From contig CAJTSJ010000044.1 in assembly GCA_910578785.1 (NCBI GenBank), forward strand, positions 1-19,018: DNA of 19,018 nt. The letters are read 5' to 3'. The position numbers were made by a program, and so were the translations under genes. A model generated the notes under the pieces. The model was not told where the DNA came from and made no database searches. It worked only from the letters and a program-made list of their open reading frames with translations. Position 1 is the stretch's first letter. Every line of letters starts with the position of its first letter. The DNA is from an uncultured Muribaculum sp. Its GTDB lineage: Bacteria; Bacteroidota; Bacteroidia; Bacteroidales; Muribaculaceae. Below, one piece after another: positions 8,030-16,126 of the stretch.

Positions 8030-10672
8030 ATGAAACGAATATTGAGTCTTCTTCTTATTATAATATCCATCGCTCCGTTGTGCTCTCTTCAGGCCAAAGG
8101 ACAAGACCCTGATTATGGCTTACGCATACAGTCTTATCCTGCCGAGACATCAGAATTTACCACAATACTTCTCGACAACGGCAACCCGATCGACACCCGC
8201 CAGAAGGATATCCGTCTGGAAATGGACATTTGGGCATATCCGGAGAATACACTCGGCTCGATATGCCGTATACTGTCGGACAACGGAAGCAACGTAGACC
8301 TTATGTACAGTGTCGGAGACAACTATGTAAGATATCCGATGCTCGTCATAGGCGACAAAGACATAACCCAGACCACACCTATAGAATATGCCGAATGGGC
8401 ACATGTAACCATCACAGTGTCGCCGTCGACCGGCAAAGTGTCGCTGGACTACAACGGAGAGGTCAGCGAGACCGAGTATCCGGCATTCAAGGGCACCAAA
8501 AGCGTAAGAATAGCGGCAGGACTCTGTAAACTATCGGATTATCTGCTGTTTGACGTAGCATCCGTAGCCGTAAAAGATGTAACCATGTATCGCGGAAGCA
8601 AGAAAATACGCTTCTGGAAAATGGAACGGCACGACGGCGATGTCTGCTACGACGAAATCAACAATGCACCAGCGACTGTAGAGAATGCAAACTGGATTAT
8701 CGACGAAGCCGCCTCGTGGAAAAAGATTTACACCGCCGAATTCCCATATTTCCCCTCCATAGCATTCGACCCGCGCGTGTCGACATTTTATCTGGCATAT
8801 CTCGACGACAAATCGCTATATGTATTCCACGCGACAGAAGGCGCCACGGATACAATCCGGACCAAAGGCGGGGAATTTGCGGCCGCCTATCCTAACCAGC
8901 TGATATACATCACACAACGGCACCAATTGCTCTCTTATAATCTGGACGAGGATATCTACTCGGCCTTCGATCCCGTAAAACAAAGCTGGGACAGCAACAG
9001 GAAGAGCACTAAGGAACATGGCTATTGGAACAATACCATTGTATATAACCCGGAAGATTCTTCGCTCATCAGCTTCGGAGGCTACGGCTACTATCACTAC
9101 AACAACACACTCTTAAGAAGCTACCCCTACACCAACAACGCACAGAGTGCCGTGACGCTCAAAGACATACATCCGCGATATTCATGCAGTTCAGTACTTG
9201 TTGACAGCATAATGTATCTGTTCGGAGGCCGCGGATGTCCTTCCGGACGGCAGGAACTTGCCCCCCGCAACTACTACGACATGTACGCCGTAAACATCCA
9301 TACAAACCAAGTGAAAAAGCTTTGGGGCGACAACATACCTCCGCTCGGCAAGGGTAAGGATTTCGTTCCGGGCGAAAACATGATTTACGAAAAAGACAGC
9401 AACAGCATGTACATCTGGGGCACGCTTAACGGAGGAACACTTTTCAAAGCCGACATGGAGACCGGCAAATTTGAAGAAATGTCGCTTCCGATGAACGCCT
9501 CGCTAAAAGCGCAGACACTGTACTGCAACCTCTACTATTCGTCTTCACAGAAAAGCTTCTATTCGGTAATGATAAATTCCGATGTCAAGGGCACTTCTGT
9601 CGTCAACATATATCAGCTTGACTATCCGCCCGTGTCAGTGGCGTCGCTTATACAGACTGTAGTTCCCGACAAGAAAGACAGCAATACGGGCCTGATTATC
9701 GCTATAATAGCGGCAACTATGGCCATCGCCGGTCTGTTTGTGGTTAAACGCAGACTCAAAAACAAACCGGTTCTGCCTGATATGCAGGATGCGGAAGCAT
9801 CGGCTCCGGAAGCGAAAAAAGCTCCGGTCACGGACATTGAAATCCAGCCTTGCCAGGAGCCGCAGACAGCCACAGGCATACAACCCGCCATCCCCAACAA
9901 ACCGATTGAACCGACTCCGGCTCCGGCATATTATGATCTTGAGAAAGGATGTGTACGCTTCTTGGGAGGGTTCAGGGTATTTGACAGCAAGGGCGAGGAC
10001 ATCACACCTCTGTTTACGCCCACCCTCAAACAGCTTCTGATACTTCTTGTGCTTTACACGGGGAAGAATCCGATGGGCATACCTAACAACAAACTGCTCA
10101 GCCTGTTGTGGAACGACAAAGAGGAAGAAGCCGCAAAAAACAACAGAAACGTCTATATGAGCCGCCTTAGAAACCTGCTTTCGCAGATAGGCGATGTGAC
10201 AATCCAGACCCACAACGGATTCCGAAACATCTGCTTCGGCAACGGCACCATGTGCGACTATCTGGAAGCCATCAGACTGTTCAGCGACAACAACGGAGAG
10301 AATCTTGACCGCTTGCTTGAACTGCTGTTCAACGGCATGATGCTCCCGAATGTCGAACTCGACTATGTAGACTCGTTCAAGAGCAACTTTTCGAACCACA
10401 CGCTCGACCTGCTCAGCGGACTCATCCAGCAACCGGAACTTCCGAATTCACTCAAGCTGAAGATAGCCGACACCCTGTTCCAGCATGACTACATCAACGA
10501 GGATGCACTATGCGTAAAATGCGGAATATTGCACGCTCAAGGACGCACAGGAGTGGCACAGGCCGTATATACATCCTTCTGCAAGGAGTACAAGTCAATC
10601 ATCGGATCAGACTATCCGCACACCCTTACCGACGTAATAAACAACAATATACGCGACAAAAGCAACACTTAG
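8030..10672 (+). CDS. Membrane-spanning one-component regulator: LamG/Kelch-like sensor, TM helix, SARP/OmpR-type winged helix
   Basis: This is an 880-residue protein. Residues 1-24 form a signal peptide. Residues 28-230 look like a concanavalin/LamG-like sandwich (EWAHVTITVSPSTGKVSLDYNG at 122-143). Residues 236-530 look like a Kelch-type beta-propeller (SFGGYG at 348-353, LFGGRG at 397-402, repeated Tyr/Asp strands). One membrane helix lies at about 554-573, followed by a basic stop (KRRLK), then a proline-rich linker (578-632). Residues 640-738 resemble the winged-helix effector domain of SARP/OmpR proteins (GGFRVFDSKGEDITPLFTPTLKQLL at 646-670, then NVYMSRLRNLL at 707-717), and 739-870 is helical, like a BTAD/TPR tail. 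There is no kinase, HATPase or receiver domain. The likely role is sensing a periplasmic ligand and binding DNA directly, controlling this PUL. Its stop is two bases before the next start. The domain reading is from pattern recognition, not a search. Confidence 0.8.
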   Translation: MKRILSLLLIIISIAPLCSLQAKGQDPDYGLRIQSYPAETSEFTTILLDNGNPIDTRQKDIRLEMDIWAYPENTLGSICRILSDNGSNVDLMYSVGDNYVRYPMLVIGDKDITQTTPIEYAEWAHVTITVSPSTGKVSLDYNGEVSETEYPAFKGTKSVRIAAGLCKLSDYLLFDVASVAVKDVTMYRGSKKIRFWKMERHDGDVCYDEINNAPATVENANWIIDEAASWKKIYTAEFPYFPSIAFDPRVSTFYLAYLDDKSLYVFHATEGATDTIRTKGGEFAAAYPNQLIYITQRHQLLSYNLDEDIYSAFDPVKQSWDSNRKSTKEHGYWNNTIVYNPEDSSLISFGGYGYYHYNNTLLRSYPYTNNAQSAVTLKDIHPRYSCSSVLVDSIMYLFGGRGCPSGRQELAPRNYYDMYAVNIHTNQVKKLWGDNIPPLGKGKDFVPGENMIYEKDSNSMYIWGTLNGGTLFKADMETGKFEEMSLPMNASLKAQTLYCNLYYSSSQKSFYSVMINSDVKGTSVVNIYQLDYPPVSVASLIQTVVPDKKDSNTGLIIAIIAATMAIAGLFVVKRRLKNKPVLPDMQDAEASAPEAKKAPVTDIEIQPCQEPQTATGIQPAIPNKPIEPTPAPAYYDLEKGCVRFLGGFRVFDSKGEDITPLFTPTLKQLLILLVLYTGKNPMGIPNNKLLSLLWNDKEEEAAKNNRNVYMSRLRNLLSQIGDVTIQTHNGFRNICFGNGTMCDYLEAIRLFSDNNGENLDRLLELLFNGMMLPNVELDYVDSFKSNFSNHTLDLLSGLIQQPELPNSLKLKIADTLFQHDYINEDALCVKCGILHAQGRTGVAQAVYTSFCKEYKSIIGSDYPHTLTDVINNNIRDKSNT

Positions 10673-10674
10673 AC

Positions 10675-12093
10675 ATGCGACACATTTTATCTTTCGTACT
10701 GCTGGCACTGACAGGATATGTGTCGGCAGGGGCTTCGCCTATGCCGTTTAGCGGAGAAAAAAGCACCTGGCACGGACACGACTGCTTTAAGTTTACCGTA
10801 AATGGAAGGGATGCAATAGTGGCAGTTCCCGAAACCCCGCTCGAAGGAAATCCATGGGTTTGGCGACCGGCATTTTTCGATGCATTCCCCGCCATCGACG
10901 ATGCACTCGTCAACGAGGGTTTCCACATCGCCTACTACGATACGACAAATGAATGGGGCCGTCCGGAAGCCATGGAAGCAGGACAAGAGTTCTACGACCT
11001 GATGGTCAATGAATATGGCCTTATGCCACGCGTGGTAATGGAGGGCTTAAGCCGCGGAGGCTACTACTCCATGCGACGTGCGCAGATATACCCGGAGACC
11101 GTAGCCTGCCTGATACTCGACAATCCGCTCGTGGACTTATTTGAGCTTAAACGCAATCCGGAATGGTGGAACGACGTAATCGAAAAGTGGCACTGCGGCG
11201 ACAAAAGCCCGAAAAGGGGTGAATTCAGAGATAACGCAGCATACAATATCGACAAAATGGCAAAAGCCCGGATTCCGGTACTTCTTCTGAGCGGCGGACA
11301 GGACACAGTGGTGCCATACGAGCGTAACGGCCAAATAATCAAAGAAGTATATCGCAGATACAATTCTCCAATCAAGTCAATCGTGCGCCATGACGGCGGA
11401 CACCATCCTCATGGACTCGACAACCCGGGCACGGTAGTCAGGTTCATCAAAGACGCCGTATACTGCGATTCGCCACAAAAGAATCCCACTAAGGTCGCAT
11501 GTATAGGCAACAGCATAACCGAAGGCGTAGGCACTTCAGATCCGGCTTCCAAAGCCTACCCCGCCCTGCTGCAGAATCTTCTCGGTCAACAGTATGAAGT
11601 GCGCAACTTCGGCGTAAGTTGCTCAACGGCACTGCGAAAAGGCACAGATGCCGGACGTCCGTTCGCCTACTTGGATACTGAAGCCTGCCGAAATGCCATG
11701 GAGTGGAATCCGGACATCGTGATAATAAAGTTAGGAGGCAACGACAGCAAACCTGACAATTGGCAATACAAGGAGGAATTTGCACATGACTATCAGGAAA
11801 TTATCGACACGTTCAAATATCTGCCTTCGCTTCCGGAGCTGTATATATGCCTTCCGGCAAAGGCAAGAGTTGACGATGCATCTCAAATATGGGGTATAAA
11901 CGAACAGGTAATAACCAACGAAATTATTCCCGCAATAAAGAAAACCGCATACAACAACAGAATCACAACAATTAATCTGCACGACGCTTATCGTGGAGAA
12001 GAAAATGCCTCATATTCAGACAACATACACCCTACTGACAGAGGCGCAGAGCTAATAGCCGACAAAATCTACAAGGCCATCGCCAACGAATGA
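10675..12093 (+). CDS. Secreted alpha/beta-hydrolase fused to SGNH/GDSL esterase
   Basis: This is a 472-residue protein with a short signal peptide (about 1-19) and two hydrolase domains. The N-terminal alpha/beta-hydrolase (about 25-263) has a nucleophile elbow GLSRGG with Ser126, a candidate acid Asp210 (GGQDTVVP) and a candidate histidine in GGHHPHG (243-246). The C-terminal SGNH domain (about 272-472) shows block I IGNSITEG (Ser280), Gly313 (NFGVS), the GGND block (Asn356) and the final DNIHPT block (Asp449, His452). Both triads look complete, so both halves may be active carbohydrate esterases removing acyl groups. The ATG at 10675 is chosen because it begins a good signal peptide; an open frame extends upstream to 10510 but lies inside the regulator gene. 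The two-base gap to the regulator implies co-transcription and probably coupled translation. Confidence 0.88.
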   Translation: MRHILSFVLLALTGYVSAGASPMPFSGEKSTWHGHDCFKFTVNGRDAIVAVPETPLEGNPWVWRPAFFDAFPAIDDALVNEGFHIAYYDTTNEWGRPEAMEAGQEFYDLMVNEYGLMPRVVMEGLSRGGYYSMRRAQIYPETVACLILDNPLVDLFELKRNPEWWNDVIEKWHCGDKSPKRGEFRDNAAYNIDKMAKARIPVLLLSGGQDTVVPYERNGQIIKEVYRRYNSPIKSIVRHDGGHHPHGLDNPGTVVRFIKDAVYCDSPQKNPTKVACIGNSITEGVGTSDPASKAYPALLQNLLGQQYEVRNFGVSCSTALRKGTDAGRPFAYLDTEACRNAMEWNPDIVIIKLGGNDSKPDNWQYKEEFAHDYQEIIDTFKYLPSLPELYICLPAKARVDDASQIWGINEQVITNEIIPAIKKTAYNNRITTINLHDAYRGEENASYSDNIHPTDRGAELIADKIYKAIANE

Positions 12094-12146
12094 CACATCA
12101 AAATTGAGAATACTGCATAAAATTTTTTAAACGCTTTATAAACGAT

Positions 12147-12190
12147 AAATAGTCGAAAGCACCGGGAATTATCCCGACTTCCGACTATTT
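12147..12190. terminator. Bulged hairpin terminator, probably bidirectional
   Basis: The outer arms AAATAGTCGAAAG (12147-12159) and CTTCCGACTATTT (12178-12190) pair with one mismatch; an inner CGGGA-ATTA-TCCCG hairpin (12163-12176) sits on top. The plus strand continues TTTACATTTTT. The minus strand continues ATTTATCGTTT and a later T-run near 12123-12128. It lies between the convergent esterase gene and the GH99-like gene and probably ends both transcripts. Confidence 0.7.
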
Positions 12191-12313
12191 ACATTTTTGC
12201 GCATCTCCACTTCACAGCGCCGAATCATCATCACGGCCAAATAGCGCAAAAATTCAACAACCTATAACCCTAAAACTTTTCTTTTTTACATGTGCATTAT
12301 GAAGACTAAAAAC

Positions 12314-13570
12314 CTATTTATCAGCTAAATTTCTACGTTCGGGCTGCTTCATCTGCAAAGGAATTTCACCCCTAAGCATCTGCGCCGCATTACCGACAAG
12401 CCACAGGTAGTGGTCGCTTTCTATATTCTCATCTATAGGAACGAACACGCTTTTACCCACCGGCACCTGCTTTGCGCATTTGAATATCGCAGTACCTTCA
12501 TCGATTTCATCGAACATAGCTATATAGAGCATTTCAGCACCTGAAGCAATACAATTGGCCATCTGCATCCATAGAAAATCACCGCTGTTGCGGTTGATGG
12601 ACACACTTTTCTCATGCCCGGGCATGTTTTTCCAGGAGAATCCCGGAAACGACAAGGGAACATAATCGACATTGTTTTCCTTTGCCCAGGCTATGTCGTC
12701 GACAATTAGACGAGAGTAAGCCGGAGCATAAGTGCGTTCATTATAACGGCCCACAAACCAAGGCATCACAATGTCACACTTTTTGATAATGTCATGAAGT
12801 CTGGGGTCACTCTCCGTGTCTGATTCAAGTTCGCGCCAATGTGTCGGTACTCCAATCATGACACTGAATCCCATATTTATCAATCCGTCGACTATGGCTT
12901 CTGCCTCATCGAGGCCGTAGCGCCGATTGTCGTTAAACCCTACACCCCATACCGTAACAAGCGGTTTGCCGTTGTGATAAAGATATGCCGGATTTTTGTC
13001 TCTTGACATGAGATTATGCTTCTTCTTGAGTTCTTTTATATCTCCGAGCAAAACCTTCTCGTCGCCGGCCTTCATGCCGCTCAAATCGTACATTACGGCA
13101 ATGGCGCGGTCATATCTGCATGCCGACTTCATGGCCGACGCAAGCACTTTATCGAAATGCTTCTTTCCGCTCTTCGACTTTATTTCGGCAATGAAACGCT
13201 GCATGAATACACCGTCAAGTCCATACTCCTGCATCCAGCGGAAATGCGTGTCGACCGTAGATTCATCATAAGATGAGAAAACGTAGGCCGTAGAGCCGTC
13301 GCCAAACTTAAAGTCTGTTGGATACAGCTTGTCATATTCGCTCACTTCAGGCCAAAAATCAATTGTACATGACCCGGGCGCGAAAGTTTTCCGGCATTCG
13401 TAATGATACCAACCGCGTCCGGCACCGTCGGCAGGTGCGTTGAACCATCCTTGATATCCGGCCATTACAAGTCCCTTATAGGAATCGTAACGTCTGCCTT
13501 CGGCCGACAGTGACAGACCGGAGATCAGACATAGGGCGAGAGTCATGATGTAACTGATTCTAATTTTCAT
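12314..13570 (-). CDS. GH99/GH71-like glycoside hydrolase
   Basis: This is a 418-residue secreted protein of the GH71/99-like group common in Bacteroidales; true GH99 enzymes are endo-alpha-1,2-mannosidases/mannanases. After a signal peptide (1-23) comes the group's characteristic opening YKGLVMAGYQGWFNAPADG (31-49), followed by a TIM-barrel pattern with strands such as YVFSSYDE and TVWGVGFND. Near the C-terminus MFDEIDEGTAIF (352-363) places Glu355 and Glu358 three residues apart, the same spacing as the two catalytic glutamates of GH99. The start at 13570 is chosen because it gives a normal signal peptide; the open frame continues upstream to 13663 through an A/T-rich non-coding-looking stretch. 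It is a single-gene unit divergent from GH92. Activity on mannan is plausible from the context but the group is poorly characterised. Confidence 0.8.
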   Translation of the reverse strand: MKIRISYIMTLALCLISGLSLSAEGRRYDSYKGLVMAGYQGWFNAPADGAGRGWYHYECRKTFAPGSCTIDFWPEVSEYDKLYPTDFKFGDGSTAYVFSSYDESTVDTHFRWMQEYGLDGVFMQRFIAEIKSKSGKKHFDKVLASAMKSACRYDRAIAVMYDLSGMKAGDEKVLLGDIKELKKKHNLMSRDKNPAYLYHNGKPLVTVWGVGFNDNRRYGLDEAEAIVDGLINMGFSVMIGVPTHWRELESDTESDPRLHDIIKKCDIVMPWFVGRYNERTYAPAYSRLIVDDIAWAKENNVDYVPLSFPGFSWKNMPGHEKSVSINRNSGDFLWMQMANCIASGAEMLYIAMFDEIDEGTAIFKCAKQVPVGKSVFVPIDENIESDHYLWLVGNAAQMLRGEIPLQMKQPERRNLADK

Positions 13571-13830
13571 TGCAATACTATCTGTGATTGTTTTTCCGCA
13601 AAGTAAACATTTCCACATTAATATTAGCAATATAAAAACAATAATATCGACATTAAAACGCATTTTAATCTTATGTAATGCACATTTTTTCTTATTTTAA
13701 TGCTATATTATACTCTTAATTAATTACTGGCGGATAAATTTGTAAACGTAAACTAAAATACCGCATTCGCGAATCAGCATCGATGCGACAAACCATCCGC
13801 CACATAATAAACCCTTCATCATATTTACAA
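13571..13830. promoter_or_regulatory. Divergent promoter region between GH99-like and GH92
   Basis: This A/T-rich 260-base gap serves two divergent units. For GH92, TAAATTTG at 13735-13742 is an exact -7 box on the plus strand, with a predicted start near 13748 and an 83-base leader, but no TTTG at -33. For the GH99-like gene the best minus-strand candidate is TTACTTTG (13599-13606), with TA displaced by one base. An inverted repeat ATTAAAA-CGCA-TTTTAAT (13652-13669) contains the CATTAAA half-site also seen at 7774-7780, but in the opposite (everted) arrangement. Confidence 0.45.
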
Positions 13831-16107
13831 ATGGATAAAAAGACATCAAAGACGCCGCTGATTGCCTCGATAATCACAGCAGGGATATTATGCTCCTGCG
13901 GGTCAGGCAACGAAAGCAAGGCTCCCGTGGATTACGTTAATCCATACATCGGCAATATCAGCCATCTGCTTGTGCCGACATTTCCCAACGTTCATCTTCC
14001 CAACAGTATGCTCAGATTTGTGCCGGAACGTGCCGACTACACATCAGACAAGATGAACGGACTTCCGGTCACAGTCACCAACCACAGAGAAAAGTCGGCA
14101 TTTAATCTGACCCCGTACCAGGGTCCGGAAGAAGCCATCAGACCTGTAATGCCTTACAGCTATGACAACGAAGACCTGCGTCCATACTACTACTCGGTCT
14201 ACCTTGAAGAGCCTGACACGAAAGTCCGCTTCGCTCCTTCAAGCCAATCGGGAGTGTATGAACTGCGCATGAACGGCGACGACTCATCATATCTGCTCTT
14301 AAATACACGCAAAGGCAAAGTCACCGCATCCGACAACACCATCAAAGGATACCAGGAGCTTGACAACAATGTCAAGATATATCTTTTTATGGAGACACTC
14401 CAGTCGCCGACAGGCGCTATGACCGTGGCCGACAAATCAGTCAACCACGAATCCAATGAAGCCGCAGGCAACAATGCATGCGTGGGACTACTTTTTGACA
14501 AAGCGGACTCCATCATCAATCTTCGCTACGGAATATCATTTATCAGCGAAGAGCAGGCCGAAAAGAATCTGCGCCGCGAGCTGGCATCGTACAGCGTAGA
14601 CTCCGTGTCGGATGCCGCCAGGAAAATCTGGAACGAAACCCTCGGAAAGATTGAAGTCGAGGGCATGAACGACAACGACAAGACCGTCTTTTACACTTCA
14701 TTATACCGTACCCACGAGCGACCGGTATGTCTGAGCGAGGACGGAAAATACTTCAGTGCTTCCGACGGACAGATTCATGACGACGAGGGTAAACCGTTCT
14801 ACACCGACGACTGGATCTGGGACACATACCGTGCCGCCCATCCGCTACGGGTGCTGATAGCTCCAGAGCTTGAGACGAACATCATCAACTCATATCTGCG
14901 CATGGCCTCGCAGACCGACAGTCTGTGGATGCCGACATTCCCTGAAATTACCGGCGACACCCGACGCATGAACTCCAACCACGGAGTAGCCACCATAGCC
15001 GATGCCTGCGCCAAGGGGCTTACAGACTTTGACGTCAATCTTGCCCTTGAAGCCTGCCGCAAAGGTATCGAGAACAAGACTCTCGCACCCTGGTCGGGAG
15101 CACCCGCCGGCAAACTCGACGACTTCTACAAAGAACACGGTTACATCCCGGCTCTTGCCTCGGGGGAAAAGGAGAGCATTCCAGAGGTCCACTCATTTGA
15201 GAAACGACAGCCTGTAGCCGTCACACTCGGAACTGCCTATGACGAATGGTGCCTTTCGAAAATCGCAGAATATGTCGGCGACAACGAAAAAGCAGAATAT
15301 TACCGCCAACGTGCGCTTAACTACCGCAATCTGTTCAATCCTGAAACGAAATTTTTCCATCCTAAAGACAAGGAAGGCAACTTTATCATGCCGTTTGACT
15401 ACCGTTTTCCGGGCGGAATGGGAGCAAGAGAATATTACGGCGAAAACAATGCCTGGATTTACCGCTGGGACGTACCTCACAACGTGGCCGACCTTATCGG
15501 CTTGATGGGCGGCAACGAAGCGTTCAACAATGAACTTGACCGCATGTTCAACGAACCTCTCGGCAAGAGCAAATTTGAATTCTACGCCCAACTTCCCGAC
15601 CACACAGGCAACGTTGGACAATTCTCCATGGCCAACGAGCCCAGTCTGCATATACCCTATCTTTATAACTACTCCGGACAACCATGGAAGACCCAAAAGC
15701 GTGTTCGCAATCTGTTGCGTCAATGGTTCCGCAACGACCTGATGGGATTGCCGGGCGACGAAGACGGGGGCGGAATGACATCGTTTGTAGTGTTCTCAAT
15801 GGTAGGACTCTATCCCGTCACTCCGGGCATGCCTGCATACAATATCGGCAGCCCGCTGTTTGAAAATGCAAAAATCCATCTCGGCAACGGCAAGACATTT
15901 GAAGTGGCGGCCAAGAACTGCTCGGAGAATAATAAATACATACAGTCGGCCACACTTAACGGAGTGCCGCACGACCGTCCGTGGATAAGCCATGACGACG
16001 TCATGAAAGGCGGACGACTCGAACTCATCATGGGCGACAAACCCAATAAGAGCTGGGGGGCGAAACCGTCAGACGTACCGCCGTCAATGAATTCTGAAAA
16101 CATTTAA
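13831..16107 (+). CDS. GH92 family alpha-mannosidase, lipoprotein
   Basis: This is a 758-residue protein of glycoside hydrolase family 92, calcium-dependent inverting exo-alpha-mannosidases. The ATG at 13831 gives a lipoprotein signal (GILCSC, Cys23), so it is preferred over 13783, which would add 16 residues. The N-domain (about 34-260) begins VDYVNPYIG; the catalytic (alpha/alpha)6 part shows YGENNAWIYRWDVPHNVADLIGLMGG (536-561), NEPSLHIPYLYNY (602-614) with Glu603 as likely catalytic acid, and GDEDGGGMTSF (642-652) with the acidic residues expected for the base and metal site. The N-domain region 41-75 (GNISHLLVPTFPN onward) departs from the classic GH92 opening and marks a distinct subgroup. 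The serine/acid-containing start of the mature protein leaves surface or periplasmic placement open. It is first gene of a two-gene operon with GH43. Confidence 0.9.
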   Translation: MDKKTSKTPLIASIITAGILCSCGSGNESKAPVDYVNPYIGNISHLLVPTFPNVHLPNSMLRFVPERADYTSDKMNGLPVTVTNHREKSAFNLTPYQGPEEAIRPVMPYSYDNEDLRPYYYSVYLEEPDTKVRFAPSSQSGVYELRMNGDDSSYLLLNTRKGKVTASDNTIKGYQELDNNVKIYLFMETLQSPTGAMTVADKSVNHESNEAAGNNACVGLLFDKADSIINLRYGISFISEEQAEKNLRRELASYSVDSVSDAARKIWNETLGKIEVEGMNDNDKTVFYTSLYRTHERPVCLSEDGKYFSASDGQIHDDEGKPFYTDDWIWDTYRAAHPLRVLIAPELETNIINSYLRMASQTDSLWMPTFPEITGDTRRMNSNHGVATIADACAKGLTDFDVNLALEACRKGIENKTLAPWSGAPAGKLDDFYKEHGYIPALASGEKESIPEVHSFEKRQPVAVTLGTAYDEWCLSKIAEYVGDNEKAEYYRQRALNYRNLFNPETKFFHPKDKEGNFIMPFDYRFPGGMGAREYYGENNAWIYRWDVPHNVADLIGLMGGNEAFNNELDRMFNEPLGKSKFEFYAQLPDHTGNVGQFSMANEPSLHIPYLYNYSGQPWKTQKRVRNLLRQWFRNDLMGLPGDEDGGGMTSFVVFSMVGLYPVTPGMPAYNIGSPLFENAKIHLGNGKTFEVAAKNCSENNKYIQSATLNGVPHDRPWISHDDVMKGGRLELIMGDKPNKSWGAKPSDVPPSMNSENI

Positions 16108-16126
16108 TCTCATAAACAGTACGATA

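Noticed and set aside
7766..8104. 112-codon minus-strand open frame in the divergent intergenic region
   Set aside because: It overlaps the regulator start and signal peptide and covers the promoter elements; composition is that of A/T-rich non-coding sequence.
9635..10432. 265-codon minus-strand open frame opposite the regulator
   Set aside because: It is antisense to the membrane and winged-helix part of a coherent protein; its translation has low-complexity features and no family resemblance.
10510..10674. Upstream extension of the esterase reading frame
   Set aside because: The extra 55 residues lie inside the regulator gene in another frame and would bury the signal peptide that begins at 10675.
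13571..13663. Upstream extension of the GH99-like reading frame
   Set aside because: It covers an A/T-rich promoter-like region and would place 31 residues before a normal signal peptide.
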